Below, piece by piece: positions 34,190 through 42,716 of a stretch of DNA of 64,000 bases (the stretch's first letter is position 1; the number at the start of each line of letters is the position of its first letter). The stretch lies in NCBI RefSeq assembly GCF_900156475.1, contig NZ_FTNR01000007.1, forward strand, positions 161,007 to 225,006, written 5' to 3'. The stretch is from Natronorubrum thiooxidans (GTDB lineage Archaea > Halobacteriota > Halobacteria > Halobacteriales > Natrialbaceae). The notes beneath the pieces are model-generated. The model saw only the letters and a program-made list of their open reading frames with translations, did not search any database and was not told the DNA's origin. The position numbers were made by a program, and so were the translations under genes.

Positions 34190-35785
34190 ATGACTGCACG
34201 CAATCAGCTACTTGTGGTACTTACCGCGTTAATGCTCGTGTGCTCGAGCGGGGCGATGGTCGCCGGTGCGACACCGGCTCCGGCCGTCGACGAGGACACG
34301 ACTGCTGACGATGGTGAGTACGACGCATCCGACGAAGCGACAGCTCCGGATGACGAACCGGACGACGTATCGGCCGATGAAGACGAGGACTCACCCGCTG
34401 AAACAGCTCCTGATGAAGGACAGGACGCGCACGTGACGTTCTCCGATCAGACAACTGATGGCGAGACGGTCGTCGTCGACGAAGTCACCATGGCGAGCGG
34501 TGGGTTCGTTGCGATCCACGACAGCAGCCTGCTCGTCGGGGACGTAATCGAGAGCGTCATCGGGAGCTCCGAGTATCTCGAGCCAGGCACACACGAGAAC
34601 GTCGAAGTGACGCTCGATGAGCCGCTCGAGGAGGACGAGACGCTAATCGCGATGCCACATCGCGATACGAACAACAACGAAGAGAACGACTTTGTCGAGA
34701 CCGACGGAGAGGTTGACGGTCCGTACCTGACGGCTGACGACGAACCAGTGACTGACGATGCTGTCGTCACTGTCGGTGACGCTGACGAAGACGTGCCGGC
34801 TGACGAAGACGTGCCGGCTGACGAAGACGTGCCGGCTGACGAAGACGTGCCGGCTGACGAGGACGTGCCAGCTGAAGAGGACGAGGACATGCCGGCTGAC
34901 GAGGACATGCCGGCTGAAGAGGACATGCCGGCTGAAGAGGACGAGGACATGCCGGCTGAAGAGGACGAGGACATGCCGGCTGACGAGGACGTGCCAGCTG
35001 AAGAGGACACTGCTGCCGAGGACGACGTGATCGATGTCGTCATCGAACGGATGACCGTCTACGTATACATCGGTGACCTCTCGGATGATATGCCGGTGGA
35101 TGAGGGTGCCGATACTGGGGTCGATACGACTGATGACGGTGCTGAAGACGACACCGATAGCGATACCGGTGTCGACGACAGCGACGACGTGACCGAAAAT
35201 GATACCGGTGTCGACGACAGCGACGATGTGACCGAAGACGATACCGGCGTCGACGAAAGCGACGACGTGACCGAAGACGATACCGTCACGCTCGAGAACG
35301 TCGAACTCAATATCGTCATTAACGAGCTAACGATCGTCCCGGTCGATGATCCGCATGAAGTGGGAATGGAAGACGAGCTCGATGAAGATGCCGACGACCC
35401 CGCTGTGGATGACTCCACTGACGACGAACACGCCGAGGAAGACTCCACTGACGACGAACACGCCGAGGAAGACTCCACTGACGACGAACACGCCGAGGAA
35501 GACTCTGAAACGGAGTCGAACGGTGAACTGACCGATATGGTCGGCGAAGACGGCGAAATCGTCATCGAAGACGTCAGTATCTACGTGTTCGTCGAAAACC
35601 TCGACGAAGTCCTCGAGGAGTTCATGGATGACCACCAGACCGACGCGGAGTCCGAAGACTCCGACGAGCAGCCAGTCGATACGGAGTCCGAAGACACTGA
35701 AGACACAGGAGCAACTGACGACACGGATGAGTCCGTTGACTCCGGAGACGCTGAGCCAGTGATTGGCGCTGTTGGCACGCGGTAG
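34190..35785 (+). CDS. Secreted acidic repeat protein with DUF7282 domain
   Basis: A signal peptide (LLVVLTALMLVCSSGAMVAG) opens this 531-residue protein. It contains a DUF7282 domain (VTFSDQTTDGETVVVDEVTM...GGFVAIHDSSLL...ETLIAMPHRDTNNN), a beta-rich haloarchaeal surface domain. Three tandem-repeat families follow: PADEDV/PAEEDEDM units, a 13-residue TGVDDSDDVTEDD unit in three copies, and a 10-residue DSTDDEHAEE unit in three copies identical in DNA. Two short hydrophobic segments (DVVIERMTVYVYIGDL; ISIYVFVENLDEVLEEF-like) sit between repeats. No C-terminal anchor is seen. It is probably exported and surface-associated, and extremely acidic. Confidence 0.75.
   Translation: MTARNQLLVVLTALMLVCSSGAMVAGATPAPAVDEDTTADDGEYDASDEATAPDDEPDDVSADEDEDSPAETAPDEGQDAHVTFSDQTTDGETVVVDEVTMASGGFVAIHDSSLLVGDVIESVIGSSEYLEPGTHENVEVTLDEPLEEDETLIAMPHRDTNNNEENDFVETDGEVDGPYLTADDEPVTDDAVVTVGDADEDVPADEDVPADEDVPADEDVPADEDVPAEEDEDMPADEDMPAEEDMPAEEDEDMPAEEDEDMPADEDVPAEEDTAAEDDVIDVVIERMTVYVYIGDLSDDMPVDEGADTGVDTTDDGAEDDTDSDTGVDDSDDVTENDTGVDDSDDVTEDDTGVDESDDVTEDDTVTLENVELNIVINELTIVPVDDPHEVGMEDELDEDADDPAVDDSTDDEHAEEDSTDDEHAEEDSTDDEHAEEDSETESNGELTDMVGEDGEIVIEDVSIYVFVENLDEVLEEFMDDHQTDAESEDSDEQPVDTESEDTEDTGATDDTDESVDSGDAEPVIGAVGTR
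34782..35008 (+). repeat. Tandem 18-base repeats coding PADEDV/PAEEDEDM
   Basis: GACGTGCCGGCTGACGAA and variants (GAGGACATGCCGGCTGAAGA) repeat through this stretch. The first copies are identical and later ones diverge and gain an extra GAGGAC. This points to slippage-type expansion within the coding frame. Confidence 0.8.
35164..35283 (+). repeat. Three 39-base repeats coding TGVDDSDDVTEDD
   Basis: Three in-frame copies with a few base changes. This is the second repeat family inside the acidic protein. Confidence 0.75.
35411..35500 (+). repeat. Three identical 30-base repeats coding DSTDDEHAEE
   Basis: Copies at 35411-35440, 35441-35470 and 35471-35500 are the same at every base, which suggests recent duplication. 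Confidence 0.85.
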
Positions 35786-35959
35786 CGACTCGGACCGCCG
35801 AAATCAGTCCACTGGACATCTGTTTTTTGAGGACTCGAGCAGTACACGACTGTCTGTTACGAGTGAAACGACCGTCGGTTAGACGGACTGGGACACGGCC
35901 GGTGGGCCATAATAGCTCCCTCGGCTGAGAATTCGTACGGCACCCGTGGCGTACGGTGT

Positions 35960-36463
35960 TCAGCCCAGCAGTCGATAGAGACTGCTCGCGGCAACGGCCA
36001 GTAACACGAGTACACTCGAGAGGACGGGATCGATGTCCGATAGCAGGGGGACGCCCAGTCCGGTGAGGGCGATCACTGCGAGGCCAAGTACACAGAGCGC
36101 CAGGTGGAGTTTGAGGACGGACGATTGTTGCCCCTGGTGGCCGTCGATATACTGTAAGACGTCGACGAAGTGCGGCCCCGGTTGGATCGTCTTTGCATCG
36201 GAATCATACTCGATCACGGCGTCTTCTTGCAGCTGTGGGAGATGGGTCTGTTGCAGGGAGACGTAGACACTCTTGTAGAGGTTGTTCGGAACAGGGGTAG
36301 TGTCGGATTCGGTGGCGGCGATTTCGGAGGCGATATCCGAGACGTCGACCTGACCGGCCTCGTCTGCAAGCAACTGAACGATAGCTCGCCGTCTGTCGTT
36401 ACCGAGGATGTGAAACACTTCACTTTCAGCAAGTGACTCGGTCCGATTGGTTTGGACAGACAT
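35960..36463 (-). CDS. DUF7344 membrane-anchored winged-helix protein
   Basis: The N-terminal winged helix of this 167-residue protein (FHILGNDRRRAIVQLLADE; DISDIASEIA-type segment; SVYVSLQQTHLPQLQEDAVIEYD) is joined to two C-terminal membrane helices (LHLALCVLGLAVIALTGL; VLSSVLVLLAVAASSLY). It shares the HLP-L motif with the DUF7344 proteins at 25128 and 40016. It points towards the acidic repeat protein and could regulate nearby surface genes (inference). Confidence 0.8.
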   Translation of the reverse strand: MSVQTNRTESLAESEVFHILGNDRRRAIVQLLADEAGQVDVSDIASEIAATESDTTPVPNNLYKSVYVSLQQTHLPQLQEDAVIEYDSDAKTIQPGPHFVDVLQYIDGHQGQQSSVLKLHLALCVLGLAVIALTGLGVPLLSDIDPVLSSVLVLLAVAASSLYRLLG

Positions 36464-36789
36464 CGATCAGGAACAACGAGAGTTATTGACGGGGCGTCCA
36501 CCACCAGCTACCATGCATAATAGCGCTTCGTAGACCACTAACTTTAACTTTTGCAGACTAACCCTTGCTTGAGAGGCTGCTACTGCAAGCGAGACTGCGG
36601 GAATTCGAGTAGGGCCGGAATACGATCACCTGTCCGAGCTGGCCGGCTCGAGTCTGTTGTGGCCGAACGAGCAGGCTGTAATACTATCCAACAGGCGGGA
36701 CTGTTGGCGCTGACTGTTCTACACTGTCGATTGTTCACCGGAGCAATGTAACCATCCGCAGCGATCCCGGAAATAATGCGTTATCGATA
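36464..36789. other. Intergenic region without recognised gene
   Basis: About 325 bases between the DUF7344 and DUF7563 genes. AT-rich near 36500-36550, where the DUF7344 promoter should lie. No gene is supported. Confidence 0.35.
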
Positions 36790-36984
36790 TTATCGCTTGC
36801 CCGGCAGATGATTGCCGGACTGCATTTCGCGATAGGTCGTACAGGCCGGGCAGCCATGGACGACATCGCCGTTGTCGCCGAAGACGCGGGCGAACTGTTG
36901 GGTGACGTGTGTACCGCAGTTTCGACAGCGGGCACCTGCTGTCGACGATTCCATGGGTTTCCAGTCTTGTTGTGTAGACTTCAT
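36790..36984 (-). CDS. DUF7563 family zinc-finger protein
   Basis: A 64-residue protein built around CRNCGTHVTQQFARVFGDNG...GCPACTTYREM, the short haloarchaeal DUF7563 zinc-ribbon. The four Cys are spaced as two CxxC pairs. Function is unknown. ATG 36982-36984 is used; ATG 36954 is an alternative that would lose a variable 10-residue N-terminus. A longer frame to 37095 adds unlikely sequence. Confidence 0.65.
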   Translation of the reverse strand: MKSTQQDWKPMESSTAGARCRNCGTHVTQQFARVFGDNGDVVHGCPACTTYREMQSGNHLPGKR

Positions 36985-37552
36985 GATTGTGGGGGTGGTA
37001 CGCGGACGAGCTGTGGCGGACGTCTTGTAGTGTGGGTCGTCGCTGGGAACGTGCCGAGATCGGGTTGCAGTCGCCGTCAGCACTGCCACAGCCATCCGTG
37101 CATCGTCCTACCGAGGGGGGCAAACGCGAATAAAGGACGTAGACTGTTTACTCAGAGAGAGGGGCTGGGAAGCGCGAAATACGTAGTTTCCGGTCGATAG
37201 TTCGGGATAGACGCGCTGAACCTCCAATTGAGTGGGATTCGACACTGCTGATACTGTGTCGAATTTAGCTGTATTGGCCTGTATTTGAGTTCCAAATACG
37301 ATATTGACCGGGGAGGCCTCTCTCGAAAGCAGTCATTTCCCGATAGAAATATGGAGTTTCGTCGAAGAACGATCTTATTTCGCTGGATAAGGTACATCGT
37401 TATAAAATACCACTATCGCTTACCGATCGTTGTGCTGGAACATACTGGTGGTGCCCGCAATAGGGTGAGGTCGTTTCCCGAGTTGAGCCGTACCGGTCCC
37501 TCTCGTCCGAGAGCGAATCGCGATCCACTACCGCAAACGAGCAACGATTCTC
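36985..37552. other. Intergenic region without recognised gene
   Basis: About 570 bases. AT-rich between about 37190 and 37430. Short frames here lack any family feature. No RNA gene was recognised. Confidence 0.35.
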
Positions 37553-37879
37553 ATGCAAGCGAGTAACACGCGATCGGAATCAACGCCTGAGCCGTCCGCG
37601 CAACTCGACGTGCTCGGGGACGAATGTGCGCGAACGATTCTCGTCGCCACGAGCGACGGGCCAAAGACGGCAAAGGAACTCACGAACCGAACGGATAGTT
37701 CGTCGGCAACGGTGTACCGACGAATCAATAACCTTCTCGAGAGCGATCTGTTGGCGGAGTGTGTCCGGTTCGACGACGATGGATCACATACGACGGCCTA
37801 CGAGGCGACGATCGAGATGCTACAGGTTCGGATCGGTTCGGAGGGGATCGACGTCTCGGTATCGCGGAGCGACGAGTAA
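37553..37879 (+). CDS. ArsR-like winged-helix regulator
   Basis: A 108-residue regulator with a helix-turn-helix in PKTAKELTNRTDSSSATVYRRINNLLESDLL and a wing with basic and acidic residues (VRFDDDGSHTTAYE). The C-terminal segment (EMLQVRIGSEGIDVSVS) may dimerise. Layout resembles the regulator beside cobO at 4073. Targets are unknown. Confidence 0.75.
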   Translation: MQASNTRSESTPEPSAQLDVLGDECARTILVATSDGPKTAKELTNRTDSSSATVYRRINNLLESDLLAECVRFDDDGSHTTAYEATIEMLQVRIGSEGIDVSVSRSDE

Positions 37880-38112
37880 GCGATATCAATGGTCTCATCG
37901 GCGGTAACGGGCTGCTGGCACGGTGAGGACCAGTCTGTAGACAACGGGTACACGATTTAGATATTGTCACGACTATTAACGTACCTCGCTTGGAGATGGT
38001 CGTGGGAATAATCGATTTAGTTCGTGGAATATGTTTTGAAAGCAGTTCTGACGGTGTTGTATGGTACGGATAACAAATATCTACTCACTGGAATGGTCAC
38101 TGTGATTGAGCA

Positions 38113-38388
38113 ATGCACGATCTGACCGGCTTCCAACGCGACCTCCTGTACGTGATCGCAGGTGCTGATCAACCGTCAGGACAGACTGTCAAAGACGAGG
38201 TCGAAAAGTACTATAGTTCGGAAATCAACCACGGGCGACTGTATCCGAATCTCGATACGCTTGTCAATAAGGAACTGGTCGAAAAAGGACAGCTCGATCG
38301 GCGAACGAACTACTATGCGATCACGGATGCTGGTCGAAATCGGATCGACGAGCGCCGAGAATGGGAACAACAGTACGTCGATTTCTAG
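38113..38388 (+). CDS. PadR family transcriptional regulator (RosR-like)
   Basis: A compact 91-residue winged helix: LTGFQRDLLYVIAGADQPSGQTVKDEVEKYY, then INHGRLYPNLDTLVNKELVEKGQLDRRTNYYAITDAG. This H-G-R-L-Y-P-N-L-D-T-L pattern is typical of the haloarchaeal PadR group that includes RosR, an oxidative-stress regulator. A stress-response role is possible but unproven. It is followed after 255 bases by the DUF1616 protein gene. Confidence 0.85.
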   Translation: MHDLTGFQRDLLYVIAGADQPSGQTVKDEVEKYYSSEINHGRLYPNLDTLVNKELVEKGQLDRRTNYYAITDAGRNRIDERREWEQQYVDF

Positions 38389-38644
38389 GGAGAGAGCCAG
38401 GTGAGCAGTGCTCCGATCGAAACGGGAGCAGTCGCATCATTGCATTGATCGCGAGACGATCGGCATTCAAAATAAAATATACTTGAGATATATTGATAAC
38501 TATCACTGCATATTCGAGCCTATACGGTGGTAATACAGTCATAACAAAGCAATAGACGACATACGGAAGTAATGATTCGAGAATGATATTCGTGTCGCCG
38601 TTCGGGAGGCCGACGACTGACCAGCAGCGCCTGGTATCCAAGCG

Positions 38645-39631
38645 ATGAGTCATGGAACGAGTACCCTGACACGGTTTGGGGCCATCCGGGAGTATCCGGC
38701 GGATCTCGCAGCCGTGTCAGTCGGGGCACTGCTGGCCTATGGGATCGTTACGTCTTTTCCGGACGGAAGCGAGTTGCGGCTGCTGGTAACTGTTCCGCTT
38801 GCGCTCTTTTTACCCGGATACGCACTCATCTCCGTGCTGTTTCCGGCAACCGAACGGGGCACACAGGAAGCGACATCGACGCCGGTCGAAACACGGCCCC
38901 GTGGGATTGATCTCCCCGAACGGCTTGGATTGTCGTTTGCGCTCTCGTTGACGATCGTGCCCATAGTCGCGATCGCATTGCCGTTTACCGAGTGGGGATT
39001 CAACACTGTCTCGACCGCCGCAGCACTCGCCCTCATCACCGTTGCGTTGGCCCAAATCGGTGTTGTTCGCCGACTGAGAACGCCCAAATCGGATCGGTTT
39101 ATGTTCTCCCCGGTTGCGCTAATCGCGCGCCTTCGAAGGGACGATACCGCCGTCATGACGGCATCGTCACTCGTACTCGTCCTTGCGATCGGGCTGGCGA
39201 CAGGGGCGCTCCTTATCGGGTTTCTCGCCCCGATGTCGGCGGGTGGGTTCTCCGAGTTGGCACTGTACGGTGAAAACGAGGACGGCGACCTGGTTGCCGG
39301 CGAGATCGAATCCGAGATCGAACCTGGTGAATCGGTTCCGGTAACCGTCTCTGTCGAGAACCAGGAAGGTGAGGAGACCGAGTATACGGTCGTCATCCAG
39401 GAACAACTCCTCGAGGACGGTGATGTCGTTGAACGAACCCAACTCGGGGAACTCGAGACGACACTCGCCGATGAGACGACGGAAACCAGCGAGAGAAGTG
39501 TCGCACCGACGGCCGAGGAGGGAGAGACCGTCCGAATCAGCGTGTTGCTGTTCCACGGTGAGCCACCAGCCGAGCCGACGAATGAAAACGCGGCTGAGGA
39601 CACCTACTTTTGGGTAACGATCGAAGAATAG
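38645..39631 (+). CDS. DUF1616 domain membrane protein
   Basis: A 328-residue protein with four or five N-terminal membrane helices (DLAAVSVGALLAYGIV; LLVTVPLALFLPGYALISVLF; LGLSFALSLTIVPIVAIALPF; SLVLVLAIGLATGALLIGFL). An extracellular beta-sandwich follows (FSELALYGENEDGDLVAGE...VPVTVSVENQEGEETEYTVV). This is the DUF1616 architecture, often linked to polysaccharide and surface-glycan loci in archaea. Its place just before the glycan operon fits that, although direct involvement is inference. Confidence 0.85.
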   Translation: MSHGTSTLTRFGAIREYPADLAAVSVGALLAYGIVTSFPDGSELRLLVTVPLALFLPGYALISVLFPATERGTQEATSTPVETRPRGIDLPERLGLSFALSLTIVPIVAIALPFTEWGFNTVSTAAALALITVALAQIGVVRRLRTPKSDRFMFSPVALIARLRRDDTAVMTASSLVLVLAIGLATGALLIGFLAPMSAGGFSELALYGENEDGDLVAGEIESEIEPGESVPVTVSVENQEGEETEYTVVIQEQLLEDGDVVERTQLGELETTLADETTETSERSVAPTAEEGETVRISVLLFHGEPPAEPTNENAAEDTYFWVTIEE

Positions 39632-40015
39632 CGGTTCGGCCTCCGTAACACGGCTATCGCGTCGCTCGCTACTCTTGACCGGGAGCTGTCATCGAAAATC
39701 GACGCTGCCGATTCGAATACATCGTTGTTCTCGTCTGCGATCATCCGTAGCCGGCTCGAGGCGAACACTGCTGTCGACGTCTCCGTAGTTACTAATTGTC
39801 ACTGCGCACACAGCTCGCGACGGCTCGGCGTGGGTATCTCTCTCGATTCAGTTGTTACGATTGGCGCTGCTCACAGTCCACCTCGCTTGAACGGTTCGAG
39901 TCGTCAGTAGCGAGTCGCGGTAGAGAACGATCGGCTGAGAGACAACATCGAGATCGGGTGTACTGCTTCCGATTGGCGGGTCATACCAACAGTGACGGCT
40001 CGAGACATGAGCGAC
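39632..40015. other. Intergenic region without recognised gene
   Basis: About 380 bases between convergent genes (DUF1616 and DUF7344). No ORF with family features, tRNA or repeat is seen. Confidence 0.35.
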
Positions 40016-40543
40016 TCAGAAGGAAATGCTGGCGGCGAACCTTGGCCGCCGTGAAACGTGCTGTGCGACCGAGACGGCCAGGACGAGAAGACACAGCGCC
40101 AGCGCGATCACTGGTGCGACGGCCGCCGTCAAGGGTCCGACCGAAAGCCACGATAACACGAGGGCGATCATGCCAACTGACGTGACCGACAGATAGAGTC
40201 GGTGCCATGGACGGTCGTCCTCGAGTCGATGATCGAGGTACGGTTCGAAGATTTCGTCGCCGGGAAGGAGTTCGATCGTATGATCGTCGGGGTCCCAGTC
40301 GACGATGCCGTGTTCCTCGAGCATCGGGAGATGGGTCTGATACAGCGAAATATACACCCGCCGACGCTGTGTGCGTGTTACCTCCTCCGGGTCGGTGTCG
40401 TTCTCCCAGGCGGCGACCTGTTCGACGAGTGGGGAAAGCGTACAACTTCTCCCCTGTCGTTTGAGATACTGAACCGTCCGTCGTCGCCGAGCGTTGCTGA
40501 ATACGTCGAACAGTTCGGCCTGTGTCAGTTCGTGTTCAGACAT
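40016..40543 (-). CDS. DUF7344 membrane-anchored winged-helix protein
   Basis: The winged helix of this 175-residue protein (FDVFSNARRRRTVQYLKRQGRSCTL; VAAWENDTDPEEVTRTQRRRVYISLYQTHLPMLEEHGIV) is linked to two C-terminal helices (SVTSVGMIALVLSWLSVG; PVIALALCLLVLAVSVA). It is the third copy of this family in the window and faces away from the surface-glycan operon, which it could regulate (inference). Confidence 0.8.
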   Translation of the reverse strand: MSEHELTQAELFDVFSNARRRRTVQYLKRQGRSCTLSPLVEQVAAWENDTDPEEVTRTQRRRVYISLYQTHLPMLEEHGIVDWDPDDHTIELLPGDEIFEPYLDHRLEDDRPWHRLYLSVTSVGMIALVLSWLSVGPLTAAVAPVIALALCLLVLAVSVAQHVSRRPRFAASISF

Positions 40544-40962
40544 CGCTGTCCTCGCGGTCCCGAATTGGCACCCGTTTCCGGGTTCTGGGTGTGGTCGGAT
40601 AGCTCACGTCATCGAATGCCAGACTGTGACACTTTACTATCACTCGGCTACCCGATCGAAAGGGGATTGTACCAGTTAGCGTTCATGACTGACGCCCAAT
40701 CCAATATTTCTCCGTGAATAACTATCGAGACCATCCGAACACAGGGGTAAAACACGGTTTTACGGCTGTTTCACTCGCCTCGTGCCGACACCGGCGTAGT
40801 TCGCGACTACAGCGCCGTCAGGACAGGGATAACAAAGCCGTGTTACCGGTTGTGTCTGCATGATTGCCCACACGGGTATCGTGCATCAATGATGTCTAAA
40901 GGATACATACGATTTCGAAGACCTGTCAGAGACTCGAGTGACGTCCATGGAGGTGTGGTGCG
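40544..40962. other. Upstream region of the glycan operon
   Basis: About 420 bases with no credible ORF. A perfect hairpin (GTAAAAC-ACG-GTTTTAC) at 40747-40763 could be a terminator-like or regulatory element. The operon promoter should lie near 40900-40940, but no clear TATA box could be set. Confidence 0.4.
40747..40763. promoter_or_regulatory. Perfect 7-bp hairpin upstream of the glycan operon
   Basis: GTAAAACACGGTTTTAC folds into a 7-base stem with a 3-base loop, about 200 bases before the operon start. Its role is unknown. Confidence 0.35.
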
Positions 40963-41541
40963 ATGAGTCGATTCGTCCACGGTGAGGACTGTCTCGTCGA
41001 CGACGAGGCGACAGTCGGGCACGGCGAGTTCGACGAGCCAACACGAATCGGTGACGGCGCGACGATCAGGTCGGGTTCGATCGTCTACGGCGATGTGACG
41101 ATCGGCGACGAGTTCACCACTGGCCACGACGTCCTGGTCAGAGAAGGGACGACGATCGGTGACGACGTCCTCGTCGGGACCAAGGCGGTTATTGACGGCC
41201 AAACGACGATCGGCGACGATGTCAGTCTGCAAACGAACGTGTATGTTCCGACTGAGACGACGATCGGGAGCAACGTCTTCGTCGGGCCGGGAGCGGTCCT
41301 GACGAACGACGAGTACCCCATCAGAACGGACAACGGCCTCAAGGGGCCGACGATCGAGGACGGTGCATCGATCGGCGCGAACGCGACGCTGTTGCCCGGG
41401 GTTACCATCGGCGCGAACGCCTTCGTCGCAGCCGGCTCGGTCGTAACCGAAGACGTCCCTCCCGATACGCTCGCCGTTGGAACGCCAGCGACAGTCCAGA
41501 CGCTGCCGGAACCACTCGAGGGTGCAAACCAGATCGCATGA
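40963..41541 (+). CDS. Hexapeptide-repeat acyltransferase (WbpD-like N-acetyltransferase)
   Basis: A 192-residue left-handed beta-helix protein built on hexapeptide repeats (TIGDEFTTG, TIGDDVLVG, TIGSNVFVG, TIGANAFVA). The motif GPGAVLTNDEYPI and the tail VPPDTLAVGTPA resemble WbpD/WlbB, which add an acetyl group from acetyl-CoA to the 3-amino group of UDP-GlcNAc3NA-type sugars. It is the first gene of a five-gene operon; its stop overlaps the next start (ATGA). Confidence 0.85.
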   Translation: MSRFVHGEDCLVDDEATVGHGEFDEPTRIGDGATIRSGSIVYGDVTIGDEFTTGHDVLVREGTTIGDDVLVGTKAVIDGQTTIGDDVSLQTNVYVPTETTIGSNVFVGPGAVLTNDEYPIRTDNGLKGPTIEDGASIGANATLLPGVTIGANAFVAAGSVVTEDVPPDTLAVGTPATVQTLPEPLEGANQIA

Positions 41542-42716
41542 CTGATACGAATATCGATACCGGAACGGACGTCGAAACTGAACACGGGACGACGGAGACC
41601 GAACCGGCCGATACCGGCGTCTCGATCGCAGATCCCGAACTCGGTACAGACGCCCTGCAGCGAGTACAATCGGTCCTCGAGAGCGGGATGCTCGCGGATG
41701 GACCCGAAGTGAGAGCCTTCGAAAAATCGTTCGCTGCCTACTGCGGGGCCGACCGGGCCGTCGCGACGTCGAACGGGACGACCGCGCTACACGCTGCACT
41801 CGAGGCCGTCGGCCTCGAGGACGGAGATGCGGTCATCACCTCGCCGTTTTCGTTCGTCGCGAGTGCGAACGCGATCAGGCTCGCCGGTGGCACACCGGTC
41901 TTTGCGGACATCGATCCCGAGACATACACCCTCGACCCGGCTGACGTCGAACGGGTCCTCGGCGAGCGTGACGATATCGTTGGGCTGGTCCCGGTCCATC
42001 TCTACGGGCTGGCAGCCGACATGAACGCGCTCCGTTCGATCGCCGACGACCACGAGCTGTTCGTCGTCGAGGACGCGTGCCAGGCCCACGGCGCAGTCGT
42101 CGACGGGGACCGTGTCGGCGCACTCGGCGATGCCGCGTGCTTCTCGTTTTACCCGACGAAGAACATGACCACCGGCGAGGGTGGGATGATCACGACCGAT
42201 CGGGACGACGTTGCCGACCGCGCTGCGAGTTTCGTTAATCACGGTCGCGACGTCGGCGACGGCGGGAGCTACGAACATGTTGATCTCGGTCACAACTACC
42301 GGCTGACGAGCCTCGCCGCCGCGATCGGCCGCGCCCAACTCGATCGACTGCCCGAGTTCAACCGGACACGTCGAGAGCACGCGGCGTACTACGACGACCA
42401 GTTGGACGCGCTTCCACTCCAGACGCCGACGGAACCCGCCGGCTATCGACACGTGTATCACCAGTATACCGTCTGCACTGCTGAGCGAGATGCGCTTGCA
42501 GCGACACTCGACGATCACGACGTCGATACTGGCATCTACTACGAGACGCCGATCCACCACCAGCCGGCGTACGAGACCGTAAGCACGGCAGCAGCAACGC
42601 TGCCGAACGCGGAACGGGCTGCTGAGACCGTTCTCTCCCTTCCCGTTCATCCGAACCTCTCGGAGCACGACCGGCGGGTCGTCGTCGAAGCAGTGCAAGA
42701 CCACTTCCACTCCTAA
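41538..42716 (+). CDS. DegT/DnrJ/EryC1/StrS aminotransferase (WbpE-like)
   Basis: A PLP enzyme of 392 residues. NGTTALHAALEAVGLEDGD binds the cofactor phosphate side, VEDACQAHGA holds the Asp, and SFYPTKNMTTGEGGM contains the Schiff-base Lys. The family aminates keto-sugar nucleotides; with its neighbours, the 3-keto uronic sugar is the likely substrate, with glutamate as donor. Its N-terminus has an acidic extra segment of about 25 residues. Its stop overlaps the next ATG (TAATG). Confidence 0.9.
   Translation: MTDTNIDTGTDVETEHGTTETEPADTGVSIADPELGTDALQRVQSVLESGMLADGPEVRAFEKSFAAYCGADRAVATSNGTTALHAALEAVGLEDGDAVITSPFSFVASANAIRLAGGTPVFADIDPETYTLDPADVERVLGERDDIVGLVPVHLYGLAADMNALRSIADDHELFVVEDACQAHGAVVDGDRVGALGDAACFSFYPTKNMTTGEGGMITTDRDDVADRAASFVNHGRDVGDGGSYEHVDLGHNYRLTSLAAAIGRAQLDRLPEFNRTRREHAAYYDDQLDALPLQTPTEPAGYRHVYHQYTVCTAERDALAATLDDHDVDTGIYYETPIHHQPAYETVSTAAATLPNAERAAETVLSLPVHPNLSEHDRRVVVEAVQDHFHS

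Noticed and set aside
34782..35500. Possible CRISPR-like direct repeats
   Set aside because: Repeats are contiguous, in frame and lack spacers; they are coding tandem repeats.
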